In this document: one piece after another, positions 30,312 through 38,577 of the stretch
Layout: every line of letters begins with the position of its first letter
Position numbering within the stretch: the first letter of the stretch is position 1
NCBI GenBank assembly: GCA_003599735.1
Contig: QZJI01000021.1
Coordinates: 1-46,129, forward strand
Length of the DNA stretch: 46,129 nucleotides
Source of the DNA: Dehalococcoidia bacterium
GTDB taxonomy: Bacteria; Chloroflexota; Dehalococcoidia; UBA2979
Direction of reading: 5' to 3'
The notes under the pieces: generated by a model
The model's input: only the letters and a program-made list of their open reading frames with translations
What the model was told of the DNA's origin: nothing
Databases searched by the model: none
Translations under genes and position numbers: made by a program

Positions 30312-31651
30312 GCGCCCCCACGATGTCGCCGGCACGGCTCGACCTGACGCGATATATGGCGCTTGCCCAGGCGGCGACACCGATGCGCGTGGAGGGCCGG
30401 GTCAGCGAGGTCACTGGGCTGCTGGCCGAAGTGGCCGGGATCCCCGGCCGCCTGGGAGAGATGTGCATTATCGAACGCGCGGGCGAGCCGGTGCAGGCGG
30501 AGATCGTGGGCTTCCGCGGCGACCGGACGCTGGTGATGCCGCTGGGTGACCTGCGCGGCGTCCAGGCAGGGACGCGAGTGGTGAGCGCCAGCAGTCTGAT
30601 GACGGTGCCGGTGGGTAACGCCGTGCTGGGTCGTGTCCTTGATGGCCTGGGCCGCCCGATCGACGGGCTGGGCCCCGTACTGGCCACGCAGCGGCCCGCG
30701 CGTGCCGGCGGCAGCCCGCATGTGATGACGCGGCAGACGATTACGGAGCCTCTGGCGACGGGCGTGCGGGCGATCGATGGGTTGCTCACCTGCGGGCTGG
30801 GCCAGCGTATCGGCATCTTCGCCGGTTCTGGCGTCGGCAAAAGCACGGTACTGGCAATGATCGCGCGGCATGCCTCGTCCGATGTGAACGTGATCGGTCT
30901 GATCGGCGAGCGTGGCCGTGAGGTACGGGAGTTCATCGAACGTGACCTGGGGCCGGAAGGCCTTGCGCGGTCAGTGGTGGTGGTCTCGACCTCGGACGAG
31001 CCGGCGCCGCTGCGCCTGAATGCGGCGTGGGTGGCGACGACGATCGCGGAGGCGTTCCGCGATACGGGCGCAAACGTCACGCTGCTCATGGACTCTGTGA
31101 CGCGCTTCGCGATGGCGGGCCGCGAGATCGGCCTCGCCCTCGGTGAGCCGCCCGCGATGAAGGGCTACACGCCGTCCGTGTTCGCGCAGATGGCACGGCT
31201 GTTGGAACGTGCCGGCACGGGCATGCAGGGGACGATCACCGCCTTTTATACGGTGCTGGTCGAGGGCGACGACCTCTCCGAACCGGTGGCCGACACCGTG
31301 CGAGGCACGCTGGACGGGCACATCGTGCTGTCGCGTGCCCTGGCGGCGCAGAACCATTACCCGGCGATCGATGTCCTTGCCAGCGTCTCCCGTGTGATGC
31401 CTGCGGTAACGACCGGTGAGCACCGGCAGGACGCCGGCCGGTTGCGCGAGCTGCTGGCGCGCTACGAGCGGTCTCGCGACCTCGTCCAGATCGGCGCGTA
31501 TCAGCGTGGGACAGACGCGGCGCTGGATGAGGCGCTGGAGCAACTGCCGGCGGTCGAGGCATTTCTCCGGCAGTCGCCGGACGAGTATGACGACCTTGCC
31601 CACACGGTCGAGCGGCTCACGGGTGCGGTGTATCCCGCGCGGGCAGGGTAA
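30308..31651 (+). CDS. fliI: Flagellum-specific ATPase FliI
   Basis: The 447-residue protein is an F1-beta-like ATPase. The Walker A motif is GIFAGSGVGKST (about 170-181) and Walker B VTLLMDSVTRF (about 256-266). The family signature is PSVFAQMARLLERAG, and GDDLSEPVADTVRGTLDGHIVLSR is characteristic of type III export ATPases. The N-terminal barrel contains VTGLLAEVAG. The ATG overlaps the fliH stop as ATGA, so translation is coupled. It powers unfolding and export of rod, hook and filament proteins with FliH and FliJ. Confidence 0.98.
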   Translation: MSAPTMSPARLDLTRYMALAQAATPMRVEGRVSEVTGLLAEVAGIPGRLGEMCIIERAGEPVQAEIVGFRGDRTLVMPLGDLRGVQAGTRVVSASSLMTVPVGNAVLGRVLDGLGRPIDGLGPVLATQRPARAGGSPHVMTRQTITEPLATGVRAIDGLLTCGLGQRIGIFAGSGVGKSTVLAMIARHASSDVNVIGLIGERGREVREFIERDLGPEGLARSVVVVSTSDEPAPLRLNAAWVATTIAEAFRDTGANVTLLMDSVTRFAMAGREIGLALGEPPAMKGYTPSVFAQMARLLERAGTGMQGTITAFYTVLVEGDDLSEPVADTVRGTLDGHIVLSRALAAQNHYPAIDVLASVSRVMPAVTTGEHRQDAGRLRELLARYERSRDLVQIGAYQRGTDAALDEALEQLPAVEAFLRQSPDEYDDLAHTVERLTGAVYPARAG

Positions 31652-31663
31652 CGGAGGCCCCCG

Positions 31664-32107
31664 ATGGCAGAGCCGTTCCGTCTGCGGTCGCTGCTGGATT
31701 ACCGCCGCCAGTTGGAGGACGAGCAGATGCGTGCCCTCGCGGAGGTCACCGCGGAGGAACAGCGTGTGCGCGATGCGATCGCGGCGCTGGATCGGCACCG
31801 CGAGGATCAGACGGCTGCTCTGGCGGCGCTGATGACCAGCGGCACGTTCGACGCGGGAGGGTACACGCAGCGTGCGTCGTACCTGGAAGCGATCGGGATA
31901 GAGCTCGACCAGCAAGTCGCCGCCCTTGAGGCGGCGGCTGCGCGCGTCAGCGAGCAGCGTGCGGCTCTGGTCGAAGCATTAAAGGACCGGCGCGTGCTCG
32001 AACGCCTGCGTGACCGCCAGGCTGCGGAGGCCGCCATTGAGGATGGCCGCCAGGAAGCGCGCGTTGTGGACGACATGACCACGTCACGGCACCAGCGGAC
32101 GCAGTAA
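31664..32107 (+). CDS. fliJ: Flagellar export protein FliJ
   Basis: The 147-residue protein starts FRLRSLLDYRRQLEDEQMRALAEVTAEEQR and is one long helical hairpin rich in Glu, Ala, Arg and Gln, the FliJ pattern. FliJ sits in the FliI ring like the gamma subunit of F1 and shuttles chaperones. GGAGG lies seven bases before the ATG, twelve bases after fliI. Confidence 0.92.
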   Translation: MAEPFRLRSLLDYRRQLEDEQMRALAEVTAEEQRVRDAIAALDRHREDQTAALAALMTSGTFDAGGYTQRASYLEAIGIELDQQVAALEAAAARVSEQRAALVEALKDRRVLERLRDRQAAEAAIEDGRQEARVVDDMTTSRHQRTQ

Positions 32108-32120
32108 GGAGGAGATACCG

Positions 32121-32534
32121 ATGCTCTCCAACATTCTGGGCGGGGTGGCGTTTGAGACCGCGCGGGCGGCCCTTGGGGGTCTGGCGCGGCGGCAGGAGGC
32201 GATCGCCTCGAATCTCGCCAACATCGACACGCCGGGTTACGCGCGGAAGGCGGTCGACTTCGAGGGGACGTTGCGGACCCGGCTGACGTTGGACGGCACG
32301 GGGGGCGGCCCGCTCCGGCGGACGGACTCACGCCACTTCGGTCGTCCGGGTGCGTCCGGCGGTGGATCGGAAGCCATGGGGCGCGATGTGATCTCGTCCC
32401 GAAACGACGCGAACTCGGTGAGCGTGGACGAAGAGATGTCGATCATGGCGGAGACGCAACTCCGCTATCAAGCGCTGGCACAGACGGTGGGCACGCGGAT
32501 GGGCACGCTGCGCAGCGTGATCCGCGGCCAGTAA
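32121..32534 (+). CDS. flgB: Flagellar basal-body rod protein FlgB
   Basis: The 137-residue product has the rod signature LARRQEAIASNLANIDTPGYARKAVDFEG and the C-terminal VSVDEEMSIMAETQLRYQALAQTV, exactly FlgB. It is the most proximal rod subunit and is joined to the MS ring by FliE. AAGGAGGAG precedes the ATG. The protein is of normal length with a Gly-rich middle loop. Confidence 0.97.
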   Translation: MLSNILGGVAFETARAALGGLARRQEAIASNLANIDTPGYARKAVDFEGTLRTRLTLDGTGGGPLRRTDSRHFGRPGASGGGSEAMGRDVISSRNDANSVSVDEEMSIMAETQLRYQALAQTVGTRMGTLRSVIRGQ

Positions 32535-32545
32535 GGGGCATCCCG

Positions 32546-32995
32546 ATGGGGCTGATCAGCAGTATGCGCGTTTCGGCAAGCGCCCTGATGGCGCAGCGGC
32601 TCCGCATGGACGTAGTGGCGAACAACGTGGCGAACATGAACTCGTCACGCGCGGCGGACGGTTCGGGCGGGCCCTACCGCCGTCAGTCTGTGGTCTTCCG
32701 TGAACAGCGCGCGGGCGCGTCGTTCGGTGACCTGCTGGGGCGGGCAAGCGGCGCAAGCGGGCCGGCCGGGGTCGAGGTCGCCTCGATCCATCTCGATACG
32801 GCCGCACCGAAGAAGACGCATGACCCGACGCACCCGGACGCCGACGAGAACGGCGACGTACTCATGCCCAACATCGATGTAGTCACGGAGATGACAGACC
32901 TGGTGGGTGCGAACCGCGCCTACGAGGCGAGCGTGACAGTGCTGAATGCGACGAAGTCGCTGGCGCAGGCGGCGCTGCAAATCGGCCGGCGGTAA
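32546..32995 (+). CDS. flgC: Flagellar basal-body rod protein FlgC
   Basis: The 149-residue product shows the N-terminal rod motif MRVSASALMAQRLRMDVVANNVANMNS and the FlgC-specific C-terminal HPDADENGDVLMPNIDVVTEMTDLVGANRAYEA. It follows flgB by eleven bases. Proximal rod subunit secreted by the flagellar export apparatus. Confidence 0.97.
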   Translation: MGLISSMRVSASALMAQRLRMDVVANNVANMNSSRAADGSGGPYRRQSVVFREQRAGASFGDLLGRASGASGPAGVEVASIHLDTAAPKKTHDPTHPDADENGDVLMPNIDVVTEMTDLVGANRAYEASVTVLNATKSLAQAALQIGRR

Positions 32996-33012
32996 GCCGG
33001 GGGAGGTCTCTC

Positions 33013-33330
33013 ATGGCGATTGGTGGCATTGGCCCAAACCTCAGTGCACTGGGTCTCGGTGGTACGCACGCCGCGGGCGGGGCTGCGACAGGCCCAGCGA
33101 CGCGCACGGGCGAGACAGCGTCTGGAGGGTTCGCGCAGATCCTCTCGGGGCTCAACGGCACCTCCTCCATGGCGGACGACGCGGTGACACGGCTGGCGAC
33201 CGGGCAGGACAACGACCTGCACGACGTGATGCTGTCGGTCGAGAGTGAGGGTTTGGCCTTCGACCTGGCGGTACAAATCCGTAATCGTTTGGTCGACGCC
33301 TATTCAGAGATCTTCCGGATGCAGGTCTAG
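33013..33330 (+). CDS. fliE: Flagellar hook-basal body protein FliE
   Basis: The 105-residue product has a Gly/Ala/Thr-rich N-terminus and the FliE C-terminus ADDAVTRLATGQDNDLHDVMLSVESEGLAFDLAVQIRNRLVDAYSEIFRMQV, of which NDLHDVMLSVE and IRN.LV.AY.EI.RMQV are diagnostic. FliE joins the rod to the MS ring and opens the export path. GGGGGAGG precedes the ATG. Confidence 0.96.
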   Translation: MAIGGIGPNLSALGLGGTHAAGGAATGPATRTGETASGGFAQILSGLNGTSSMADDAVTRLATGQDNDLHDVMLSVESEGLAFDLAVQIRNRLVDAYSEIFRMQV

Positions 33331-33386
33331 GTGGCCAGCCGCCACGCTATTCGGACGGCGCCGCACGCTTGTGCGCGCGGGCCGAA

Positions 33387-35063
33387 GTGAGGAGCGAGGC
33401 ACTGACCACAGCGATCGCAGCGGGCCTGATCGGCCTGTCCGCGCCCGCGGTGGATGCGCCATCCCCCGGACCGACGGGCCCCCCCGGAGACCGAGGGTTC
33501 GCCCGGGCACTGGACCGGGCAGCAGCGCCGCCATCAGAGGCATCACCCACCCAGGAATCACCCCCGCCTGAGACGGCGGTCGCGGAGCCAGCAGGCAACG
33601 CGAGTCACGAGGCCGGGACGGCCGCCTCGGATGCACAACAGAGTCCACGGGCCGGTACGGCTGCGTCTTCGGACGGCGCCGCAGAGGCCGCGGGGATGTC
33701 GCAGGGGCTCACCTCGATGCCGGACCGCCCCGCGGGGGCAGTCGAGGGAGCGCAGGACACCGTCGCGCTGGAGACCAGCGCGCTGGAGGCGATGATGGCG
33801 GCGGTGCTCTTCCGACCCGCTCCCGTTCCGCGGCAGGTTGACGTTGCATCGACCTCGGCTGCGGCATCCGACCGGGCGGGCGCCATGGCCACTACATCGG
33901 CGGTGTTCGCTTCTCAGGTATCGGGCGTCATGCTGACTACATCGGAGGCGGTCGCCTCGCGGCAGGCCGTCCTCGAAACGGCCGCGACCGATCCGTCCGT
34001 CGCACAGCGGACGGATGTCGCCTCGGGTGTGCCCGAAGCGCCTGCCGGCACGTTGTCCGGCATCAAGCCCACCATGACGGCCAGGGACGCGAGTGCCGCG
34101 GTTGCGGGTGTGGCGCTGGCTGCCAACGTTCAAGCAGGCGACCGCATGAGCTCGATCGAGTTGCCTGCCGTCACTCCTGACACCGTCGGTGAAGCGATGC
34201 GAGTTGCCGTGCAGGCGGGACAGCGTTCCCTCCCGGCGCGGACAAAATGGACGGACACCGCCCGCGAGGTCAGTGTCATGTCTGAGTCCGATATAGAGGC
34301 GATGTCCACCACGATGGGATCGTCCGACGACGGGATGGCTTCGGCCGTTGCGCCGCCGGTGAGTCCGGCCGAGACGGCTTCGACGCCGCTGGGTTTGCTC
34401 GAGGACATGAGTGACGTCGAAGCCGTTGAGGTCTTCACTTCGACCGTGCGGGCCGGGGCGCGTGCTGCGGCCCCCGCGGACGACGCGGAGCCGGCAGGCC
34501 TGGGTGACAACACGGCGCGGGCAGCGCTCGTGTCGGGCCTGTCGTCGATAACGGATGCGGAGAACACCGTGCCGGTCGCGGCGGCGAAGGTTGGTGGTGT
34601 CCAGTCGCTGCCGGTTGCGGCCCAGGTTGCGGAGACAGTGCAGTCTGCCGTGCTGCGAGGCGACCACGAGATCCGGCTGCTCTTGAACCCAGGTGACCTG
34701 GGGCGGATCGACATCCGCATCACAGAACAGCACGGTGTGTTGCAGTTGAACCTGAACGCATCGCATGGCTCGACGCGAGATCTACTCGCCCGGGAGATGC
34801 CGGTGCTTCAGCAGGCGTTGGAGGCGCGCGACCTTCGGGTCGAGCGCATCCAGGTGTCGCATTCGGGCTCCGCTTCGTCGGACGGCTCGGGTGCGGCGTG
34901 GCAGCAGGGATTCGGCCGTCAGGGGCAGCAGCAGGGGGAGCGCGACGGTTCACCGGCGTGGTCGCCTGTGGCCAGCCTGATGCCGTCCGGGCGAGGTCAG
35001 CAGGAGGCGCACCGTGCGCCCCGGGTGATCCGGCACCACGGCGTGCTGGACCGCGTGGCATAG
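33387..35063 (+). CDS. fliK: Flagellar hook-length control protein FliK
   Basis: The protein (about 558 residues) is mostly low-complexity Ala/Ser/Thr/Pro, as expected for a molecular ruler. It ends with the Flg_hook domain: LRGDHEIRLLLNPGDLGRIDIRITEQHGVLQLNLNA, DLLAREMPVLQQALEARDLRVERIQV, then a Gln/Gly-rich tail. That domain switches export specificity through FlhB when the hook is long enough. The start is unclear: GTG 33387 is given, but GAGGAG (33389-33394) points to CTG 33402, seven bases on. TTG 33369 is also open. Confidence 0.9.
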   Translation: MRSEALTTAIAAGLIGLSAPAVDAPSPGPTGPPGDRGFARALDRAAAPPSEASPTQESPPPETAVAEPAGNASHEAGTAASDAQQSPRAGTAASSDGAAEAAGMSQGLTSMPDRPAGAVEGAQDTVALETSALEAMMAAVLFRPAPVPRQVDVASTSAAASDRAGAMATTSAVFASQVSGVMLTTSEAVASRQAVLETAATDPSVAQRTDVASGVPEAPAGTLSGIKPTMTARDASAAVAGVALAANVQAGDRMSSIELPAVTPDTVGEAMRVAVQAGQRSLPARTKWTDTAREVSVMSESDIEAMSTTMGSSDDGMASAVAPPVSPAETASTPLGLLEDMSDVEAVEVFTSTVRAGARAAAPADDAEPAGLGDNTARAALVSGLSSITDAENTVPVAAAKVGGVQSLPVAAQVAETVQSAVLRGDHEIRLLLNPGDLGRIDIRITEQHGVLQLNLNASHGSTRDLLAREMPVLQQALEARDLRVERIQVSHSGSASSDGSGAAWQQGFGRQGQQQGERDGSPAWSPVASLMPSGRGQQEAHRAPRVIRHHGVLDRVA

Positions 35064-35091
35064 GCCACGCGGCACAGGCGAGGAGAGACAG

Positions 35092-35547
35092 ATGGGCGTT
35101 GCAGGTATCGGCGGCTTCGGCACGTTGACCGATGTGTTGAACCCGCCCGCGCAGCGGACCAAAGGCCCAGAGCTGGGTCAGCAGGATTTCCTCAAGATCA
35201 TGATCGAGCAGATGAAGGGCGCCAACCCGCTGGACGAAGGGAGTGGCGACAACAGCCAGTTCTTCGCCCAGTTGGTGCAGTTCCAGACGCTCGACGCGAT
35301 GACGGCTATGCAAAAGGCGATCACGATGCTGACGGAGGTCAGCGGCTTGAGCCAGGCCGCGTCGCTGGTGGGCAAGAGCGTCAGCGCGTCCGTGCCTCGG
35401 ACGGCGGATCCGACGACCGGGTTGCCGCGCACGGATGAGGTTGTCAGTGGCGTCGTGACCTTGGTCACGTTCGAGGATGGCGGCGCCGTTGCCCACCTCG
35501 ATAACGGCCGGCAGGTGCCGATGAAGTTGGTGAAGGCGGTCGGCTAG
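35092..35547 (+). CDS. flgD: Flagellar hook assembly protein FlgD (short form)
   Basis: The 151-residue product has the FlgD N-terminal signature LGQQDFLKIMIEQMKGANPLDEGSGDNSQFFAQLVQFQTLDAMTAMQKAI, then SLVGKSVSASV and a short SH3-like tail (VSGVVTLVTFEDGGAVAHLDNGRQVPMKLV). It lacks the FnIII/Tudor domain of E. coli FlgD and resembles the short form of Gram-positive-type flagella. It caps the growing hook. GAGGAG lies five bases before the ATG. Confidence 0.95.
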   Translation: MGVAGIGGFGTLTDVLNPPAQRTKGPELGQQDFLKIMIEQMKGANPLDEGSGDNSQFFAQLVQFQTLDAMTAMQKAITMLTEVSGLSQAASLVGKSVSASVPRTADPTTGLPRTDEVVSGVVTLVTFEDGGAVAHLDNGRQVPMKLVKAVG

Positions 35548-35894
35548 TGGCAGCGATCAATGGCGCCGGCGGCGTTCGGGGGAACTCCCTTGTTGCTCCC
35601 GGCGCCCCCATAGGGGCAGGTGGCGCGGCGGACGATTTCGGCCTGCATTTCTCACGGCACGCCCAGAAGCGGCTGGAGCAGCGCGGGATCGACATCGATG
35701 GTGCACGGATGGCACGGCTTGGTCAGGCCGTCGACCAGGCGGCAGCGAAGGGCGGTCGGGAGAGCCTGATCCTGCTGGACGAGATGGCGTTGGTGGTGAG
35801 CGTGCAGAACCGCACGGTCGTTACGGCGATGGACCAGCAGGCAGGGAAGGAGCAGGTGTTCACGAACATCGACTCAGTCGTCATCGCGCCGTAG
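35547..35894 (+). CDS. TIGR02530-type flagellar operon protein
   Basis: The 115-residue product contains FSRHAQKRLEQRGIDIDGARMARLGQAVDQAAAKGGRESLILLDEMALVVSVQNRTVVTAMD and ends VFTNIDSVVIAP. This matches the small 'flagellar operon protein' family found between flgD and flgE in Firmicutes and relatives. The function is unknown; position suggests hook assembly. GTG 35547 overlaps the last base of the flgD stop (TAGTG), a coupled start. Confidence 0.9.
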   Translation: MAAINGAGGVRGNSLVAPGAPIGAGGAADDFGLHFSRHAQKRLEQRGIDIDGARMARLGQAVDQAAAKGGRESLILLDEMALVVSVQNRTVVTAMDQQAGKEQVFTNIDSVVIAP

Positions 35895-36022
35895 GGCGCG
35901 CACACACCAGGCACTGCGCCGGCTGGACCTTCCCAGGGGGCCGGACGCAGCACAGCACACAAGGGCGCGGACCTTGAGTCGCTCAAGGCGAGCCGGCCCC
36001 ACGGGAACGGACAGTACTGGCC
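35895..36022. promoter_or_regulatory. Gap before flgE with CTTGAG-tcg-CTCAAG hairpin
   Basis: The gap contains a small perfect hairpin near 35973-35987 but no strong ribosome site before flgE. The hairpin might replace a terminator or processing site; no promoter is recognised. Confidence 0.35.
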
Positions 36023-37309
36023 ATGATGAAGGCACTTTTCGCAGCGATTTCGGGCCTGCAGAACCACATCACCTACATGGACGTGGTGGGCAACAACATC
36101 GCCAACGTCAACACGCAGGGCTTCAAGGCCAGCCGTGTGACCTTCCAGGACATGCTCACGCAGACGATCAGTGGTGCGTCCGCGCCCACGGAAACCCGTG
36201 GCGGCACGAACCCGCAGCAGGTGGGGCTGGGCGTCAAGATCGGTGGCGTGGACGTCCTGCACACGCAGGGGTCTCTCCAGGCGACGGGGCGGAGCACAGA
36301 CTTCGCCATCCAGGGCAGTGGCTTTTTCATCATGAAGGACGCTAACCGCACCTTCTACACGCGCGATGGCGCGTTCGACCTCGCTGTGTCGGGTGAGCTC
36401 GTGAACCCGACGAACGCATACAAGGTGCAAGGCTGGCGAGCCGACACCAACGGAGTCGTGGACATCGACGCGCCGCTGACGTCGATCATGATTCCGATGG
36501 GCCAGAGCATCAAGGCGCAGGAGAGCACGCAGGTCACGCTGAAGGGCAACCTGGACTCCGGGGCGAGCAGCGTCGCGCCAGCCGACTCGTTCTCGACCAC
36601 TGTGGACATCTACGACTCCCTGGGCGCCTCGCACCCGGTGACGATCAAGTACACGAAAACCGCGAATCCGCGCGAGTGGAGCGTGAGCGCCACCTCCACC
36701 GACACGATGATCAACGCGCTGACGGTCGACACGGACGGCGCTGGTAGCACGCTGATCGAGTTCGACGCGCAAGGGCGCCGGACGGTCCCGGCCGCCGGCG
36801 TGAAGATGGAGATCGATGTCGACCTGATGACTGCCTCCGGCGCCGGCGTTACCGGCACGGTGGACTTCACAGTGGAGGTCGACCACGACGCGATTACGCA
36901 GTTTGCCGGTCCGGGCAACGTGGTCCAGAACTTCAACAACGGCTACTCCGCTGGCTCGCTGGTGTCGTTCTCGGTTGGACCGCTGGGTGACGTCACGGGG
37001 ACGTTCTCGAATGGCACATCGCGGCCGCTGGGCCAGATCGCGATGGCGTTGTTCACCAACCCCGCCGGTCTGGCGCGTGCTGGTTCCAACAACTTTGAAT
37101 CCACCTCGAACGCCGGTGTGCCGGCGATCGGGCGGCCGAGTACCGGTGGCCGGGGCTCGATTGGCGCGGGCGTGCTCGAGGGCTCCAACTCGGACCTGGC
37201 ACGAGAGTTCACGAATGTGGTGATCGCCCAGCGCGGTTTCCAGGCGTCGAGCCGGATCATCTCCACGGCTGACCAGATGCTGGAAGGCCTGGTGAACCTG
37301 ATCCGATAG
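36023..37309 (+). CDS. flgE: Flagellar hook protein FlgE
   Basis: The 428-residue protein has the rod/hook N-terminus ALFAAISGLQNHITYMDVVGNNIANVNTQGFKASRVTF. The FlgE core has TDFAIQGSGFFIMKD and YTRDGAFDLAVSGELVNP; the middle D1/D2 region has VTLKGNLDSGA and STTVDIYDSLGASHPVTIKY. The C-terminus is LEGSNSDLAREFTNVVIAQRGFQASSRIISTADQMLEGLVNLIR. The start is ATG 36023 or 36026; the ribosome site is poor. Confidence 0.97.
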   Translation: MMKALFAAISGLQNHITYMDVVGNNIANVNTQGFKASRVTFQDMLTQTISGASAPTETRGGTNPQQVGLGVKIGGVDVLHTQGSLQATGRSTDFAIQGSGFFIMKDANRTFYTRDGAFDLAVSGELVNPTNAYKVQGWRADTNGVVDIDAPLTSIMIPMGQSIKAQESTQVTLKGNLDSGASSVAPADSFSTTVDIYDSLGASHPVTIKYTKTANPREWSVSATSTDTMINALTVDTDGAGSTLIEFDAQGRRTVPAAGVKMEIDVDLMTASGAGVTGTVDFTVEVDHDAITQFAGPGNVVQNFNNGYSAGSLVSFSVGPLGDVTGTFSNGTSRPLGQIAMALFTNPAGLARAGSNNFESTSNAGVPAIGRPSTGGRGSIGAGVLEGSNSDLAREFTNVVIAQRGFQASSRIISTADQMLEGLVNLIR

Positions 37310-37312
37310 CTG

Positions 37313-37367
37313 TCCAACATCGAGAGGCCTGTAGCCCTCAGGGTTCCTGTCGATAATCGAAGTTGGA
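37313..37367 (+). terminator. Structured element after flgE, possible terminator
   Basis: TCCAAC (37313-37318) pairs with GTTGGA (37362-37367), ATCGA (37319-37323) with TCGAT (37350-37354), and CCCT-ca-AGGG lies inside. It begins three bases after the flgE stop. It has no T-run; it could end the flagellar operon or be a leader structure of the next gene. Confidence 0.4.
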
Positions 37368-37437
37368 TGAGTACAGCCGGGGCGGCGTATTGGTAGTGAC
37401 GGCGGTCCCCTGCGCGGATCGCCGAGGGGGACGCGCC

Positions 37438-38577
37438 ATGGGCGTGGAGTCTGCGGGGCTGAGTCGTCTGGCACGCTTTGTGGAGCGTGTCCCGGCTGGT
37501 ACCCAGATCTACGATCAGGGTGAGATCCCGGATCGCATCGTCGTCGTCCTCCGTGGCCGTCTTCAATTTGAGGTGGTCGGGGAGGACGGCGACATCGCGA
37601 TCGTGGGGGAAGTCGCTCCCGGCCAGATGGCCGGGCATGTCGCCGCGGTCAATGCGCGCCCCACATCGGCGGCGGCCTGCGCGGCCGAGGACACGATCCT
37701 GTTGTCGATCCCGATGGACGAGCTTGCGGCGGCGATCCAGGACTCTCCAGGGCTGGCCACTGAACTGCGCGAAGCGCTACAGACGCCACGGCAGAGCGGA
37801 CGCGCGGGCGTGTCCCGCGATTTGGGAGGGGACACGGAGCGCGCGCCGGTCTCAATCCCCTTGCCGCGTCTTGTCGATGATGAATTCTTCTTCGTCGACA
37901 ACGCTGAATGTCCGGTATGTGACACGCCATTCGAGTACCTGCGGATTCGGACGCGCGGTCTTCGCCCAGGTCAGCGCGACTCAGACCTGTATGTCAGTTA
38001 CATCGGTAACGATCCGACCTGGTATGCGCTCGTCGCCTGCCCGATCTGCTCGTACACCTCATATCACGATGACTTCAGTGCGCTGGAGGCTGAAGAACGC
38101 AAACGTCTGGTGGCGGATACCGAGCGACGTCGCGCGATGACAGCGAAACCGCTGACCGGGCATCGCACGGCGGAAGACGCCGAGTCCGTGCTTGAACTGG
38201 CGATGGAATGCTATGCGCTGCGGCATCCGAACGGACGCCGTCACGCGGTACTCCTCCATCGTCGTGCCTGGCTTGCGCGGGCCAAGGGCGACAAGCAGGC
38301 CGAATTGCTATGGCTGGAACGTGCGCGTGATGCGTATCAGGACGCGTACGAACGTGACCCGGATGTCTCCGAAGAGGGCGCACTGCGGGCGGCATACCTG
38401 ATCGGAGACCTGACGCTGCGTCTGGGCGATCCACATGGCGCGTCGCGTTGGTTGGAGATCTGTGCGAAGAGCACCAGCAAAGAACATTCTGGGTTGGTGC
38501 GGATGGCGCGTGAGCGGCTCTTCGATGCGCGGGAAGCCGCGAAAGCACAGTCCGGTGCCGTCCGGGAGGCTTCGTAA
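37438..38577 (+). CDS. Cyclic-nucleotide-binding-like domain fused to DUF2225 protein
   Basis: The 379-residue protein starts with a cNMP-binding-like barrel (about 10-110: FVERVPAGTQIYDQGEIPDRIVVVLRGRLQFEV, IVGEVAPGQMAGHVAAVNARPTSAAACAAEDTILLSIPMDEL). The phosphate-binding FGE...RxA motif is altered (GQMAGHVAAVNARPT), so true cAMP binding is doubtful. A DUF2225 part follows (about 160-350) with CPVCDTPFEYLRIRTRGL, CPICSYTSYHDDF and a TPR-like helical end. Two CxxC pairs suggest zinc. GAGGGGG precedes ATG 37438. The stop overlaps the next start (TAATG). Confidence 0.82.
   Translation: MGVESAGLSRLARFVERVPAGTQIYDQGEIPDRIVVVLRGRLQFEVVGEDGDIAIVGEVAPGQMAGHVAAVNARPTSAAACAAEDTILLSIPMDELAAAIQDSPGLATELREALQTPRQSGRAGVSRDLGGDTERAPVSIPLPRLVDDEFFFVDNAECPVCDTPFEYLRIRTRGLRPGQRDSDLYVSYIGNDPTWYALVACPICSYTSYHDDFSALEAEERKRLVADTERRRAMTAKPLTGHRTAEDAESVLELAMECYALRHPNGRRHAVLLHRRAWLARAKGDKQAELLWLERARDAYQDAYERDPDVSEEGALRAAYLIGDLTLRLGDPHGASRWLEICAKSTSKEHSGLVRMARERLFDAREAAKAQSGAVREAS

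Noticed and set aside
28502-30871. Minus-strand open frame of about 789 codons opposite fliG-fliH-fliI
   Set aside because: Composition is that of a high-GC shadow frame, and the plus strand holds three clear flagellar genes.
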